In this document: piece by piece, positions 22,826 through 31,920 of the stretch
How the letters are laid out: each line of letters starts with the position of its first letter
How positions within the stretch are numbered: position 1 is the first letter of the stretch
Assembly: GCA_014860575.1 (NCBI GenBank)
Contig: JACZJK010000037.1
Span: 1 to 63,555 of the forward strand
Origin: Bacteroidales bacterium
Lineage (GTDB): Bacteria > Bacteroidota > Bacteroidia > Bacteroidales > JAAYJT01
Direction of reading: 5' to 3'
Length of the DNA stretch: 63,555 nt
Translations under genes and position numbers: made by a program
Notes under the pieces: model-generated
The model's database searches: none
Seen by the model: only the letters and a program-made list of their open reading frames with translations
Told to the model about the DNA's origin: nothing

Positions 22826-25012
22826 ATGACTACCAAAACTTTTCTTACACTACTTGCTTTAGCCTGCCTGTGTTCCAACAACTCCTATGGCCAGGAAGAA
22901 CAAAAACAGATTACGCTCGAAGACATTTGGGTAAGCGGAAAATTTAATCCAAAAGGTATCCGGGGACTGCTATCCATGAATGATGGGATACACTATATCG
23001 TCAGGGAAAGAGATTCAATCAATCAATATCGCTACGATAATAGCATGCTGGAGAATACAATCTTACATCCGGGCATGCTCATTCCCGTGGGTGAAGTAAA
23101 CCCCATCAAATTTGGCAGCTATTCCTTCAGCAACGACGAGCAGAAGATATTGCTGGCCACCGCAACCGAAAGCATCTATCGCCATTCATCCCACTTAGAT
23201 TATTATGTGTATGATCGGAAGCTTGAAAAACTAACGCTGCTTAGCCCAAATGGGAAACAAAGGCTTGCCGACTTTTCACCTGATGGAAGCAAAGTGGCCT
23301 TTGTCCGCGATAACAATCTCTTTCTTGTGAACCTTGATTCGGGTGTTGAGGTTCAAATCACACATGATGGCCTGGATCGCTGCATCATTAACGGCACCAC
23401 CGATTGGGTTTACGAAGAAGAATTTGCGATCACAAAAGGATTTTACTGGTCGCCTGATGGAAAGAACATTGCATTTATGCGGTTCGACGAAAGCAATGTA
23501 AAGGAATTCTGGATGGAGAACTATGGCAATTTGTATCCTGAGCACCATAAATTCAAATATCCAAAAGCCGGCGAGGACAATTCGGTTGTTAGCATACATA
23601 TATATAATGTATCAAGTGGAGAAATGATTCAAGTTGACACAGGCGAAGAAACCGACATCTACCTTCCCAGGTTTCAATGGACCAACAACCCTTCTCAACT
23701 CGCCATACAACGTTTGAACCGCCACCAGAACAAGCTGGAAATCCTTCTTGCCGATGCCGACTTAGGAAAAACCAAGATTATTTATACCGAAACCAATAAG
23801 TATTACATTGATATTACCAACGATTTCACATTTCTTAATGATGAAAATCATTTTGTGATCACGAGCGAGCAAAGCGGGTACAATCATATTTATCTGTATG
23901 ATCTCAACGGAAAGCTGATCAGGCCGCTCACTTCAGGAAACTGGGATGTAACTGATTTTTATGGTGTTGACCCTAAAAACAACCTGGTTTATTATCAGGC
24001 AGCTAAACAACTGGCCTGGAATCGTGAAATCTATTGTGTGAACCTAAAAGGCAAAAATGATAAACGTTTATCAGAAGAGAACGGAAATTGCAGTGCCAGG
24101 TTCAGCACAACATTTGACTATTACATAGCGTTCAGGCAATCAATTGATCATCCCGATTATGTTACCATCAACGATAAGAGCGGGAAGACAATCCGCTTAC
24201 TTGAAGATAATAGTGAGCTGAAGAAATTAGCGCAGGAGTACGGTTTTTCGCAAACGGAACTTTTTTCATTTACTACCTCTGAGCAGGTATTGCTCAATGG
24301 AATGATGATCAAACCGCCTGATTTTGACCCAAATAAAAAGTATCCTGTTTTTATGTATGTATATGGTGGGCCGGGGTCGCAATCAGTTACAAACTCATGG
24401 GGCCGCGGGCAAACCGGATGGTTTCAGATGCTTGCGCAAATGGGATATATCATCGTTTCAGTTGATAACCGCGGAACTGGCGGTAGGGGTGAGGAGTTTA
24501 AGAAAATGACCTACCTGCAATTAGGCAAATACGAAACCATTGATCAGATTGAAGCTGCAAAATACCTCTCATCATTGCCTTATGTTGATAGTTCAAGGAT
24601 TGGAATCTTTGGCTGGAGCTACGGCGGGTACATGACTTTGCTCTGTATGACCAAAGGAAGCGAATATTTCAGTACGGGCATTGCAGTAGCTTCAGTAAGC
24701 TCATGGAGATATTATGATAATATCTACACCGAACGATACATGCGCACACCTCAGGAAAACCCGGGCGGGTATGATGATAATTCACCCATCAATTTTGCAG
24801 ATCAGTTGAAAGGCAGGCTACTGCTGGTTCACGGCACTGCCGATGATAATGTGCATGTTCAGAATTCTGTTGAGATGATTGATGCCCTCGTAAAAGCAGA
24901 CAAGCAATTTGACCTGATGTTCTACCCTGATCGTGATCATGGTATTTATGGAGGAAACACCAGGTTGCACCTTTTCAGGATGATGACAGAGTTTCTGAAA
25001 AAGAATTTGTGA
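22826..25012 (+). CDS. Dipeptidyl peptidase IV (S9 family)
   Basis: A 728-residue secreted prolyl dipeptidase that removes X-Pro or X-Ala dipeptides from peptide N-termini. A signal peptide ends near SYGQ (residue 23). A DPP IV-type beta-propeller (about 80-480) carries WVYEEEF, the double-Glu motif that binds the substrate amino terminus. The alpha/beta-hydrolase domain has GWSYGGYM (catalytic Ser), HGTADDNVH (Asp) and DRDHGIYG (His). All catalytic residues are present. It is the first core gene to the right of the island and stands alone; a TAAGTTTG box at 22790-22797 may be its -7 element. Confidence 0.93.
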   Translation: MTTKTFLTLLALACLCSNNSYGQEEQKQITLEDIWVSGKFNPKGIRGLLSMNDGIHYIVRERDSINQYRYDNSMLENTILHPGMLIPVGEVNPIKFGSYSFSNDEQKILLATATESIYRHSSHLDYYVYDRKLEKLTLLSPNGKQRLADFSPDGSKVAFVRDNNLFLVNLDSGVEVQITHDGLDRCIINGTTDWVYEEEFAITKGFYWSPDGKNIAFMRFDESNVKEFWMENYGNLYPEHHKFKYPKAGEDNSVVSIHIYNVSSGEMIQVDTGEETDIYLPRFQWTNNPSQLAIQRLNRHQNKLEILLADADLGKTKIIYTETNKYYIDITNDFTFLNDENHFVITSEQSGYNHIYLYDLNGKLIRPLTSGNWDVTDFYGVDPKNNLVYYQAAKQLAWNREIYCVNLKGKNDKRLSEENGNCSARFSTTFDYYIAFRQSIDHPDYVTINDKSGKTIRLLEDNSELKKLAQEYGFSQTELFSFTTSEQVLLNGMMIKPPDFDPNKKYPVFMYVYGGPGSQSVTNSWGRGQTGWFQMLAQMGYIIVSVDNRGTGGRGEEFKKMTYLQLGKYETIDQIEAAKYLSSLPYVDSSRIGIFGWSYGGYMTLLCMTKGSEYFSTGIAVASVSSWRYYDNIYTERYMRTPQENPGGYDDNSPINFADQLKGRLLLVHGTADDNVHVQNSVEMIDALVKADKQFDLMFYPDRDHGIYGGNTRLHLFRMMTEFLKKNL

Positions 25013-25018
25013 TAAGGT

Positions 25019-25049
25019 TTGGTACTTTGAAAACGAATGTATAATTTTG
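25019..25049 (+). promoter_or_regulatory. Bacteroidota-type promoter for rpsU
   Basis: TTG at 25019-25021, then 20 bp, then TAATTTTG at 25042-25049. This fits the Bacteroidota consensus and places the transcript start a few bases before position 25060, about 30 bp before rpsU. Confidence 0.6.
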
Positions 25050-25089
25050 CAGCCCCTAAAAATAATTAATTAGTAAGTAGAAATAATAT

Positions 25090-25284
25090 ATGATCATTGT
25101 ACCAGTAAAAGAAGGCGAAAACATTGATAAAGCCTTAAAAAAACTCAAAAGGAAATTTGAGAAAACCGGTGTAGTAAGAGAACTGCGCGAAAGACAGAAG
25201 TTCACAAAACCTTCAATCAAGAAACGTGAAGAAAGGCTCAAAGCCATCTACGTTCAGCAAATGCAAATCCAGGAGTTGATTTAA
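25090..25284 (+). CDS. rpsU: 30S ribosomal protein S21
   Basis: A 64-residue basic protein of the small ribosomal subunit with the S21 pattern: VPVKEGENIDKALKKLKRKF at the start, then RELRERQKFTKPS and a basic second helix. Length matches the Bacteroidota form. In this phylum S21 helps occlude the anti-Shine-Dalgarno end of 16S rRNA, which agrees with the lack of Shine-Dalgarno signals seen in the window. It is followed by xerC after about 130 bp with its own promoter. Confidence 0.95.
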   Translation: MIIVPVKEGENIDKALKKLKRKFEKTGVVRELRERQKFTKPSIKKREERLKAIYVQQMQIQELI

Positions 25285-25329
25285 ATCATATTTAAATCTT
25301 TTATTATCTCCACATATTTGGAGGTAAAT

Positions 25330-25360
25330 TTGCTTGTACCGTAATAATGTAGTAATTTTA
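25330..25360 (+). promoter_or_regulatory. Probable promoter for xerC-hpf
   Basis: TTG at 25330-25332, 20 bp, then TAATTTTA at 25353-25360. This is one mismatch from the TAnnTTTG consensus. The spacing is right and the start codon of xerC follows 55 bp downstream. Confidence 0.45.
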
Positions 25361-25414
25361 GCCGTTAATTACTATTGGGTATAGAAAGCATATTTGTCTC
25401 CTTATTTTTTTGAT

Positions 25415-26302
25415 ATGCGTGTTGATGATTTTATTCTTTTCCTTACTTCTGAGAAACATTACTCCCCTCATACCATAACCGCATACCGCAACGACCTTGT
25501 CCAGTTTTATGGATATATTGAATCTATCTACGGCAATATTGAATCTAAGGATATTGACCACCAGATCATTCGTTCCTGGCTTTCATACCTGATCCAATCA
25601 GGAGCAACCGCACGCTCAGCCAACCGCAAACTTTCCACATTAAAATCATACTTCAGGTTTCTTATTAAACGTGAAGTTATCCTGGTGAACCCAATGCAGA
25701 AGGTCGTTTCGCTTAAGACAGCCAAAAACCTGCCTGTATTCATCGAAAAGGGAAAGATGAAATCGCTTTTCACATCCGAACATTTTGAAGCCGATTTTAA
25801 AGGTGTGCGTAACAGGATCGTACTTGAGATGCTTTATGCAACAGGCATGAGGGTATCGGAACTAATTGGATTAAAACATATAGATGTAGATCTGGCATCA
25901 ATGAACTTACGGGTCACAGGCAAAAGGAATAAGCAGCGTATAATACCTTTTGGATCCTATCTGTCAGATGCCATGAATGAGTTCATAAAAGTAAAAGAAG
26001 AGCAGTTTGGCTCTGTTTCACCTGATAGTTATTTCATCATTACTGAGAAAGGGGAGAAAGCCTATCCTAAACTCATTTATACAATAGTAACCCAAAGCCT
26101 GGCGTTTGTTACGACCCAGCCTAAAAGAAGCCCACATATTCTCAGACATAGTTTTGCAACAGGAATGCTCAATAACGGCGCCGATTTGAATGCGATTAAA
26201 GAATTGCTGGGACATTCCAGTCTAGCGGCAACGCAAGTATATACGCATAATACAATTGAACGAATCAAACATATTTACCAACAAGCTCATCCGAAAGCTT
26301 AA
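25415..26302 (+). CDS. xerC: Tyrosine recombinase XerC/XerD
   Basis: A 295-residue tyrosine recombinase that resolves chromosome dimers at dif. The N-terminal SAM-like core-binding domain (residues 1-85) is followed by the catalytic domain. Its catalytic residues are Arg in ATGMRVSEL, Lys in TGKRNKQR, HILR (His/Arg), the final His in LLGHSS and the nucleophile Tyr in ATQVYTH. I start at ATG 25415 (MRVDDFILFL); the TTG at 25394 would add seven residues not typical of the family. The gap to hpf is 17 bp, a pairing common in Bacteroidota, which argues against it being the island's integrase. Confidence 0.92.
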   Translation: MRVDDFILFLTSEKHYSPHTITAYRNDLVQFYGYIESIYGNIESKDIDHQIIRSWLSYLIQSGATARSANRKLSTLKSYFRFLIKREVILVNPMQKVVSLKTAKNLPVFIEKGKMKSLFTSEHFEADFKGVRNRIVLEMLYATGMRVSELIGLKHIDVDLASMNLRVTGKRNKQRIIPFGSYLSDAMNEFIKVKEEQFGSVSPDSYFIITEKGEKAYPKLIYTIVTQSLAFVTTQPKRSPHILRHSFATGMLNNGADLNAIKELLGHSSLAATQVYTHNTIERIKHIYQQAHPKA

Positions 26303-26319
26303 AACAAAAGGAGGCATTT

Positions 26320-26619
26320 ATGAAGGTTAAGATTACATCAGTACATTTCAAAACAGATCAAAGACTGGACGACTTTATCCAGGATAAAGTAGGAAAACTC
26401 TCAGGCTTTTATGAAGGAATAATTTCAAGCGAAGTAACTCTAAGACTCGAGAACCACGATAAACAGGAAAATAAAATCGCTGAAGTGCGCCTGATTGTAC
26501 GTGGTAATGACCTCTTTGCGAAAAAACAATGCAAGACTTTCGAAGAAGCTATAGATGATTCAGTAGAAGCTTTGCGCAAACAAATCAAGAAATACAAGGA
26601 AAAACTGAGGGGTGAATAA
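26320..26619 (+). CDS. hpf: Ribosome hibernation promoting factor (short HPF/RaiA)
   Basis: A 99-residue short-form HPF. It binds the 30S decoding centre in stationary phase and keeps ribosomes inactive. The family pattern is complete: VHFKTDQRLDDFI, EVTLRL, then AEVRLIVRGNDLFAKK and FEEAIDDSVEALRKQIKK. It follows xerC by 17 bp in one operon. A short stem (AAACTACAA/TTGTAGTTT, at about 26633-26657) lies after it and may end the transcript, directly overlapping the promoter of the tRNA-tuf block. Confidence 0.93.
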   Translation: MKVKITSVHFKTDQRLDDFIQDKVGKLSGFYEGIISSEVTLRLENHDKQENKIAEVRLIVRGNDLFAKKQCKTFEEAIDDSVEALRKQIKKYKEKLRGE

Positions 26620-26648
26620 TTTAGTGTAAAAAAAAACTACAAGTATTT

Positions 26649-26678
26649 TTGTAGTTTCATGGAACTTTTATACTTTTG
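26649..26678 (+). promoter_or_regulatory. Strong promoter of the tRNA-tuf-secE-nusG block
   Basis: TTG at 26649-26651, exactly 19 bp, then TACTTTTG at 26671-26678 followed by C. This is a full consensus Bacteroidota promoter. It starts a leader of about 150 nt before tRNA-Thr, containing an AT-rich stretch and AAGGAAGG, with no other gene. Confidence 0.7.
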
Positions 26679-26836
26679 CAGTCCTTTTTTTAGAAAGGAC
26701 TGCTTTCATTAATAGCATTGAATATTCCGCCGAAATGGATCATTGCCGCACAAAAGCAATCAATATAAAGAGGGTTTAAGTTCATAGATTGTTTTATCAG
26801 AGGGTGATTGACTTAAGGAAGGGATAAAGTATAGAC

Positions 26837-26910
26837 GCCGATATAGCTCAGCTGGCCAGAGCAGCTGATTTGTAATCAGCGGGTCGTGGGTTCGAATCCC
26901 TCTATCGGCT
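26837..26910 (+). tRNA. tRNA-Thr (TGT)
   Basis: A 74-nt gene. Acceptor stem GCCGATA/TATCGGC; anticodon stem GCTGA/TCAGC with loop TTTGTAA, so the anticodon is TGT. T-arm GGTTCGAATCC. First of four tRNAs before tuf, an order usual for the phylum. Confidence 0.95.
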
Positions 26911-26933
26911 CAGTTCTTTAAAGTATTGTTCAT

Positions 26934-27015
26934 GGGGAGATACCAGAGCGGTCAAATGGGGCAGACTGTAAATCTGTTGGCGAAGCCTTCGGAGGTTCGA
27001 ATCCTCCTCTCCCCA
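26934..27015 (+). tRNA. tRNA-Tyr (GTA)
   Basis: An 82-nt class II tRNA with a long variable arm (TTGGCGAAGCCTTC region). Acceptor GGGGAGA/TCTCCCC; anticodon GTA in the loop CTGTAAA. T-arm GGTTCGAATCC. It follows tRNA-Thr by 23 bp. Confidence 0.95.
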
Positions 27016-27027
27016 CTGGTTTTATTA

Positions 27028-27100
27028 GCGGAAGTAGCTCATTTGGTAGAGCGAAAGCCTTCCAAGCTTTAGGTGGCGGGTTCGAGCCCCGTCTTCCGCT
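27028..27100 (+). tRNA. tRNA-Gly (TCC)
   Basis: A 73-nt gene. Acceptor GCGGAAG/CTTCCGC; anticodon loop CTTCCAA gives TCC. T-arm GGTTCGAGCCC. It lies 12 bp after tRNA-Tyr. Confidence 0.95.
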
Positions 27101-27110
27101 CAGTTTTTAA

Positions 27111-27190
27111 GGCCGATGTAGTTTAAAAGATCCTGGCTGGGCCGGGAGTTACAATATGGGCTGCAAAGGCATGGAAATATTAGATAATCA
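27111..27190 (+). other. tRNA-like remnant before tRNA-Thr (GGT)
   Basis: Starts GGCCGATGTAGTTTAAAAG, which repeats the first ten bases of the next tRNA-Thr gene (GCCGATGTAG), and then diverges into a G-rich stretch that does not fold as a tRNA. It could be a degenerate duplicate of tRNA-Thr or simply the spacer of the tRNA transcript. Confidence 0.3.
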
Positions 27191-27262
27191 GCCGATGTAG
27201 CTCAGGGGTAGAGCACTTCCTTGGTAAGGAAGGGGTCATGAGTTCAAATCTCATCATTGGCT
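27191..27262 (+). tRNA. tRNA-Thr (GGT)
   Basis: A 72-nt gene. Acceptor GCCGATG/CATTGGC (one G-U pair); anticodon stem CTTCC/GGAAG with loop TTGGTAA, so the anticodon is GGT. T-arm AGTTCAAATCT. It lies 50 bp before tuf, as in other members of the phylum. Confidence 0.95.
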
Positions 27263-27312
27263 CAATTTTAGTTGAAAACCAACTTTTATTAATCAATAAC
27301 AATTAATTCGAT

Positions 27313-28500
27313 ATGGCAAAAGCAAAATTCGAACGTACAAAACCCCACGTTAATGTTGGCACAATTGGCCACATTGACCATGGCAAAACCACCCTTACCG
27401 CTGCAATTACCCTGGTACTATCAGCAAAAGGTTTATCGGAATTCAAGTCGTTTGATTCCATTGATAATGCTCCTGAAGAAAAAGAAAGGGGTATTACCAT
27501 TAACACTGCCCATGTTGAATACCAAACAGAAAACAGGCACTATGCTCACGTTGATTGCCCCGGCCACGCTGACTATATTAAAAATATGGTTACAGGTGCT
27601 GCGCAGATGGATGGCGCAATTCTGGTTGTTGCCGCAACCGATGGCCCAATGCCTCAAACGCGTGAACATATTCTGCTTGCCCGTCAGGTTGGTGTTCCAC
27701 GTCTGGTAGTTTTCATGAACAAAGTTGACCTTGTTGATGACGAAGAACTTCTCGAACTCGTTGAAATGGAAATCCGCGATCTGCTGACTTTCTATGGCTT
27801 CGACGGCGAAAACTCTCCTGTTATCCGCGGTTCAGCCCTGGCAGGCTTAAATAATGAACCAGCCGGACAAGATCAGATTATGGAATTAATGAATGCAGTT
27901 GACACCTGGATACCACTTCCGGTCCGTGACCGCGATAAGGAATTCCTCATGCCGGTTGAAGACGTGTTCTCAATCACTGGTCGAGGTACAGTTGCAACCG
28001 GAAGAATTGAAACCGGTGTTATCCATGTTGGCGACCCTGTAGATATTATCGGTTTGGGCGCTGAAAAAATGAAATCAGTAGTAACCGGTGTTGAAATGTT
28101 CCGCAAACTTCTCGATACTGGTGAAGCTGGAGATAACGCAGGTTTATTACTCCGTGGTATTGATAAGGATGCTATCCGTCGTGGTATGGTAATTGCCAAA
28201 CCCGGTTCGGTAAAACCTCATAAAGAATTCAAGGCAGAAGTTTATATCCTGAAAAAAGAAGAAGGTGGCCGTCACACGCCATTCCACAACAGGTATCGTC
28301 CACAGTTCTATTTCAGGACCACTGACGTAACTGGTGAAGTTATTCTTCCGGAAGGTGTTGAAATGGTAATGCCAGGCGATAACCTCACAATTACTGTACA
28401 ATTGATTCACCAGATTGCATTGAACAAAGGATTACGCTTTGCGATCCGTGAAGGTGGCCGTACTGTTGGTGCTGGTCAGATCACTGAGATTCTTGATTAA
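27313..28500 (+). CDS. tuf: Elongation factor Tu
   Basis: The 395-residue GTPase that brings aminoacyl-tRNA to the ribosome. G motifs are complete: GHIDHGKTT (residues 19-27), DCPGH, NKVD and the SAL motif (RGSALAGL). The effector region with RGITIN is present. Domains II and III follow with normal length ([19 protein letters not shown]). It is co-transcribed with the tRNAs upstream, and a strong hairpin follows directly. Only this tuf copy is in the window. Confidence 0.98.
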   Translation: MAKAKFERTKPHVNVGTIGHIDHGKTTLTAAITLVLSAKGLSEFKSFDSIDNAPEEKERGITINTAHVEYQTENRHYAHVDCPGHADYIKNMVTGAAQMDGAILVVAATDGPMPQTREHILLARQVGVPRLVVFMNKVDLVDDEELLELVEMEIRDLLTFYGFDGENSPVIRGSALAGLNNEPAGQDQIMELMNAVDTWIPLPVRDRDKEFLMPVEDVFSITGRGTVATGRIETGVIHVGDPVDIIGLGAEKMKSVVTGVEMFRKLLDTGEAGDNAGLLLRGIDKDAIRRGMVIAKPGSVKPHKEFKAEVYILKKEEGGRHTPFHNRYRPQFYFRTTDVTGEVILPEGVEMVMPGDNLTITVQLIHQIALNKGLRFAIREGGRTVGAGQITEILD

Positions 28501-28506
28501 TAGCTA

Positions 28507-28559
28507 ATGTTTTATGAGAATTGCCAAAGCGGCAATTCTCATAAGCATTTTTGATTTTT
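28507..28559 (+). terminator. Strong terminator after tuf
   Basis: A perfect 14-bp stem, TTATGAGAATTGCC with GGCAATTCTCATAA (28512-28525 and 28531-28544), has a 5-nt loop and can be extended by AATG/CATT. It is followed by the T-rich tail TTTTTGATTTTT. It separates tuf from tRNA-Trp-secE, which may be reached by partial read-through. Confidence 0.85.
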
Positions 28560-28573
28560 AAATAGAAATTCAA

Positions 28574-28646
28574 ACGGGTGTAGCTCAGTTGGTAGAGCAT
28601 CGGTCTCCAAAACCGAGTGTCGGGAGTTCGAGCCTCTCCACCCGTG
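28574..28646 (+). tRNA. tRNA-Trp (CCA)
   Basis: A 73-nt gene. Acceptor ACGGGTG/CACCCGT with discriminator G. Anticodon stem TCGGT/ACCGA with loop CTCCAAA gives CCA. T-arm AGTTCGAGCCT. It lies 16 bp before secE, the usual place in Bacteroidota. Confidence 0.95.
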
Positions 28647-28662
28647 CAAACATTTGCAAATT

Positions 28663-28860
28663 ATGGCAAAATTCAAATTACAAACATACGTCAGTGAAAG
28701 TTACGATGAGCTGATGCATAAAGTTTCCTGGCCTACATGGAGTGAGCTGCAGAGTAGTGCTATTGTTGTATCCATTGCTTCCCTTATAATCGCTTCGGTG
28801 GTTTATTTGATGGATAAATCCTTTCAAACAATCCTTGAACAATTTTACAAGCTTGTTTGA
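28663..28860 (+). CDS. secE: Preprotein translocase subunit SecE
   Basis: A 65-residue single-helix form of SecE, which clamps SecY in the inner-membrane translocon. The amphipathic N-terminal helix has the family phrase VSWPTWSEL, and one transmembrane segment follows (about residues 33-52, AIVVSIASLIIASVVYLM). ATG 28663 is chosen; the frame extends nine bases upstream to a TTG inside the tRNA-proximal leader. The short length is normal for this phylum. Confidence 0.93.
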   Translation: MAKFKLQTYVSESYDELMHKVSWPTWSELQSSAIVVSIASLIIASVVYLMDKSFQTILEQFYKLV

Positions 28861-28923
28861 TCGCAGCACTGCAACACATCAATTATATCCTGGTATTAAT
28901 TCTTTTCAATTTCAACACTAAGC

Positions 28924-29466
28924 ATGAGCGATGAATTAAAAAAATGGTACGTTTTACGAGCCATTACCGGAAATGAAAAGAAGGTGAAACAATACATCGA
29001 GAGTGAAGTCAATCGCTTAGGATTAAAGGATTATGTTTCGCAAATTCTTATTCCTACTGAGAAGGTTTACCAGATCAGAAAGGGTAAGAAAATCAGTAAA
29101 GAACGGAACTTCTTTCCAGGCTATGTCCTGGTTGAGGCCGTTTTAACCGGAGAGATTCCCCACGTTTTAAGAAACGTACCCGGGGTATTGGGTTTTCTTG
29201 GATCAAAAGGAGAACCTGAACCATTGCGGATGACAGAAGTTAACCGCATCCTGGGTAGAGTTGATGAAATGTCAGAAAAAGGGGAAGAATTGAATATTCC
29301 GTTTATTGTTGGCGAAACAGTTACAGTTATTGACGGACCTTTTAACAGTTTTAGCGGTGTGATCGAAGAGATCAATGAAGAAAAGAAGAGACTGAAAGTG
29401 ATGGTTAAGATCTTCGGAAGAAAAACACCACTGGAACTAAGTTTCATGCAAGTTGAAAAAGAGTAG
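28924..29466 (+). CDS. nusG: Transcription termination/antitermination protein NusG
   Basis: A 180-residue NusG that binds RNA polymerase and links it to Rho or the ribosome. The NGN domain begins WYVLRAITGNEKKV and contains FFPGYVLVEA and RNVPGVLGFLG. The C-terminal KOW domain carries GETVTVIDGPFNSFSGVIEEI and the final FGRKTPLELSF. There is no domain-II insert. It is placed between secE and rplK as expected. Confidence 0.97.
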   Translation: MSDELKKWYVLRAITGNEKKVKQYIESEVNRLGLKDYVSQILIPTEKVYQIRKGKKISKERNFFPGYVLVEAVLTGEIPHVLRNVPGVLGFLGSKGEPEPLRMTEVNRILGRVDEMSEKGEELNIPFIVGETVTVIDGPFNSFSGVIEEINEEKKRLKVMVKIFGRKTPLELSFMQVEKE

Positions 29467-29530
29467 TACCTACACTGCCTGTTAAGGCATTTATTTATTT
29501 AGTATTCACCTATTTACCTGATAATAGAAC

Positions 29531-29977
29531 ATGGCAAAAGAAATAACTGGAATTATTAAATTGCAGATTAAGGGCGGAGCCGCTAATCCATCTCCTCCAG
29601 TTGGGCCTGCTTTGGGTGCGAAAGGGGTGAACATCATGGAATTCTGTAAACAGTTCAATGCCCGTACACAAAACTCTATGGGCAAGCTGATCCCTGTGAT
29701 CATTACTGTTTTCAAGGATAAATCGTTCACTTTTATCGTTAAAACCCCGCCTGTTGCTGTTCAGTTACTTGAAGCATCAAAAGTTAAGAAAGGTTCTGCT
29801 GAACCTAACCGCGCCAAGATTGCATCAATTACCTGGGAGCAGGTTCAGGCCATTGCTGAAGCCAAAATGACTGACCTCAATGCTTTCACTATTGATTCGG
29901 CAATGAGTATGGTTGCAGGAACTGCCCGAAGCATGGGAATCACGATCAAAGGTAAATCACCCATTGCCGCTAAATAA
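29531..29977 (+). CDS. rplK: 50S ribosomal protein L11
   Basis: A 148-residue component of the GTPase-associated centre. The N-terminal domain carries [20 protein letters not shown], with the prolines that bind thiopeptides, and the C-terminal RNA-binding domain has [20 protein letters not shown]. Standard length. It begins the L11-L1-L10-L7/L12 run, which in E. coli is controlled by L1 and L10 feedback. Confidence 0.97.
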   Translation: MAKEITGIIKLQIKGGAANPSPPVGPALGAKGVNIMEFCKQFNARTQNSMGKLIPVIITVFKDKSFTFIVKTPPVAVQLLEASKVKKGSAEPNRAKIASITWEQVQAIAEAKMTDLNAFTIDSAMSMVAGTARSMGITIKGKSPIAAK

Positions 29978-30032
29978 CGACAATGGATGAATGTGTTAAA
30001 AAACCTATGCAAACGCTAACTTATTAAAAAAG

Positions 30033-30728
30033 ATGGCAACACTTACGAAAAAACGAAAAGAGTCTTTGGCTAAAGTTGACAAGAACGTTCTCTATAACTT
30101 ACCCGATGCTGCTAAGCTTGTAAAAGAAATCACTTACACAAAATTTGATGCTTCAGTTGATGTTGATGTCCGCCTGGGCGTTGATCCACGAAAAGCCAAT
30201 CAAATGGTGAGAGGTATCGTTACACTGCCCCACGGAACAGGTAAAACTATCAGGGTTCTCGTTCTTTGTACTCCTGAAAAGGAAGAAGAAGCCATTGCTG
30301 CTGGCGCTGATTATGTAGGACTTGATGACTATGTCACAAAAATTAAAGCGGGTTGGACCGATGTTGATGTGATTATCACTATGCCTACTGTGATGCCCAA
30401 AATTGGTGCACTGGGTAAAATTCTCGGACCCCGTGGTCTTATGCCAAACCCCAAAGCCGGAACCGTGACAATGGAAATTGGAAAAGCTGTGAATGAAGTG
30501 AAAGCCGGAAAGATCGACTTTAAAGTTGATAAATTCGGTATCATTCATGCCTCCGTTGGAAAGGTTTCATTTGATGTGGATAAGATCGTGGAAAATGCAA
30601 GAGAATTGCTCCAGACTATTGTAAAATTGAAACCCTCATCAGCAAAAGGTACTTATGTAAAGAGTGTTTTTATCTCAAGTACCATGAGCCCGGGTATTCA
30701 TGTTGATCCTAAATCCATTAGCTTGTAG
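30033..30728 (+). CDS. rplA: 50S ribosomal protein L1
   Basis: A 231-residue protein of the L1 stalk. Signature regions are complete: [33 protein letters not shown], the [21 protein letters not shown] block, and [21 protein letters not shown]. It follows rplK by 55 bp. L1 is usually the translational repressor of this operon; no mRNA site that mimics the 23S target could be confirmed here by eye. Confidence 0.97.
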   Translation: MATLTKKRKESLAKVDKNVLYNLPDAAKLVKEITYTKFDASVDVDVRLGVDPRKANQMVRGIVTLPHGTGKTIRVLVLCTPEKEEEAIAAGADYVGLDDYVTKIKAGWTDVDVIITMPTVMPKIGALGKILGPRGLMPNPKAGTVTMEIGKAVNEVKAGKIDFKVDKFGIIHASVGKVSFDVDKIVENARELLQTIVKLKPSSAKGTYVKSVFISSTMSPGIHVDPKSISL

Positions 30729-30804
30729 ATATTATGAAGGTTCAACCATTCAATAATGGATCACGAACCGGATTAATATTGATTAAGCAATAACTGAAGG
30801 AGTT

Positions 30805-31332
30805 ATGAAAAAGGAAGAAAAGACCCAGTTAATAGAATCTCTGAGCGAGCGGCTGAAAAGTCTCAGTTGCTTGTATATCACCGATACATCTGAATTGAAT
30901 GTTGAAGTCACAAATCAATTACGCAGGCTTTGTTTCAAGAGAGATATCAAATTAATAGTTGTTAAAAACACCTTGTTAAGAAAAGCCATGGAGCGTTCCG
31001 AAAGGGATTTCTCAGGCTTGTACGATGTACTTACAGGGCCTACAGCTATCATGATATCCGATGTTGCAAACGATCCAGCAAAACTGATCAAGGAATTCAG
31101 AAAAACATCTCAAAGACCCGTACTCAAAGCCGCCTATATTGAAGAGATGGCTTACATTGGGGATGACCAGATTGATTTTCTCATCAACATTAAATCAAAG
31201 AATGAATTGGTTGGCGATCTCGTAGCATTGCTGCAATCACCAGCCCGCAACGTAATCTCAGCATTACAATCGGGTGGGGCGAAAATTGCCGGCATTGTAA
31301 AAACTTTATCTGAAAAAGACTCAGCAGCCTGA
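30805..31332 (+). CDS. rplJ: 50S ribosomal protein L10
   Basis: A 175-residue protein that anchors L7/L12 dimers to the ribosome. Family features are LSCLYITDTSEL, VVKNTLLRKAMER and TGPTAIMISD, with a hydrophobic C-terminal helix (LVALLQSPARNVISALQSGG) that binds L12. The 76-bp leader before it holds a small stem (CCATT/AATGG) and may be the L10 leader region. The start ATG is preceded by AAGGAG, one of the few Shine-Dalgarno-like signals in the window. Confidence 0.96.
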   Translation: MKKEEKTQLIESLSERLKSLSCLYITDTSELNVEVTNQLRRLCFKRDIKLIVVKNTLLRKAMERSERDFSGLYDVLTGPTAIMISDVANDPAKLIKEFRKTSQRPVLKAAYIEEMAYIGDDQIDFLINIKSKNELVGDLVALLQSPARNVISALQSGGAKIAGIVKTLSEKDSAA

Positions 31333-31416
31333 TCAATTTTCAGATACCAGTCCGATTGAGACTGAATTTTAAAATTAATAATCAATTATCAAGAACATTT
31401 AAACAACTCAAATAAA

Positions 31417-31794
31417 ATGGCAGATTTGAAAGCTTTCGCAGAACAACTGGTAAACCTTACAGTAAAAGAAGTCAATGAATTGGCTAAAATTCTGAAAGAC
31501 GAATACGGAATTGAACCAGCAGCAGCTGCTCCTGTTATGATGGCAGGCGGTGCCGCTGATGCCGCTCCAGTGGTTGAAGAACAAACCCAGTTTGATGTAA
31601 TCCTCAAACACCCCGGACAATCAAAATTGGCCGTGGTAAAATTAGTTAAAGAACTCACCAGCCTTGGCCTGAAAGAAGCTAAAGAATTGGTAGATGCCGC
31701 TCCTAAAGCAATTAAAGAAGGTATCTCCAAGGACGAAGCTGACGCACTGGTAAAACAGCTCGAAGAAGCTGGCGCTGAAGTTGAAGTTAAATAG
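31417..31794 (+). CDS. rplL: 50S ribosomal protein L7/L12
   Basis: A 125-residue stalk protein that recruits translation factors. It has an N-terminal dimerisation domain (residues 1-33), an Ala-rich hinge (about 35-52), and a C-terminal domain with [20 protein letters not shown] and [19 protein letters not shown]. Length is normal. A long hairpin follows at 31814-31853, before rpoB. Confidence 0.97.
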   Translation: MADLKAFAEQLVNLTVKEVNELAKILKDEYGIEPAAAAPVMMAGGAADAAPVVEEQTQFDVILKHPGQSKLAVVKLVKELTSLGLKEAKELVDAAPKAIKEGISKDEADALVKQLEEAGAEVEVK

Positions 31795-31813
31795 CTTCAA
31801 CACCGATTATACA

Positions 31814-31857
31814 AATAGACCACATCAACCTCCCGGAGGTTGAGTGGTCTATTTTGA
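31814..31857 (+). terminator. Long hairpin between rplL and rpoB (attenuator-like)
   Basis: AATAGACCAC followed by ATCAACCTC pairs with GAGGTTGA followed by GTGGTCTATT (18 bp with one bulged A, 3-nt loop), then TT and a weak T-run. Because rpoB must be expressed from upstream or local promoters, it is more likely a partial terminator or RNA-processing site than a full stop. This corresponds in position to the attenuator and RNase III site of the E. coli beta operon. Confidence 0.75.
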
Positions 31858-31920
31858 CCTATTCTCAATGCGGGTCGTCTTTACAAATTATTTAGCTGCA
31901 AACTTAAAATTCAATCAACC

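Noticed and set aside
25415-26302. XerC as the integrase of the island
   Set aside because: It pairs with hpf in the usual Bacteroidota order, has a normal XerC/D sequence and lies in core DNA right of the tRNA border.
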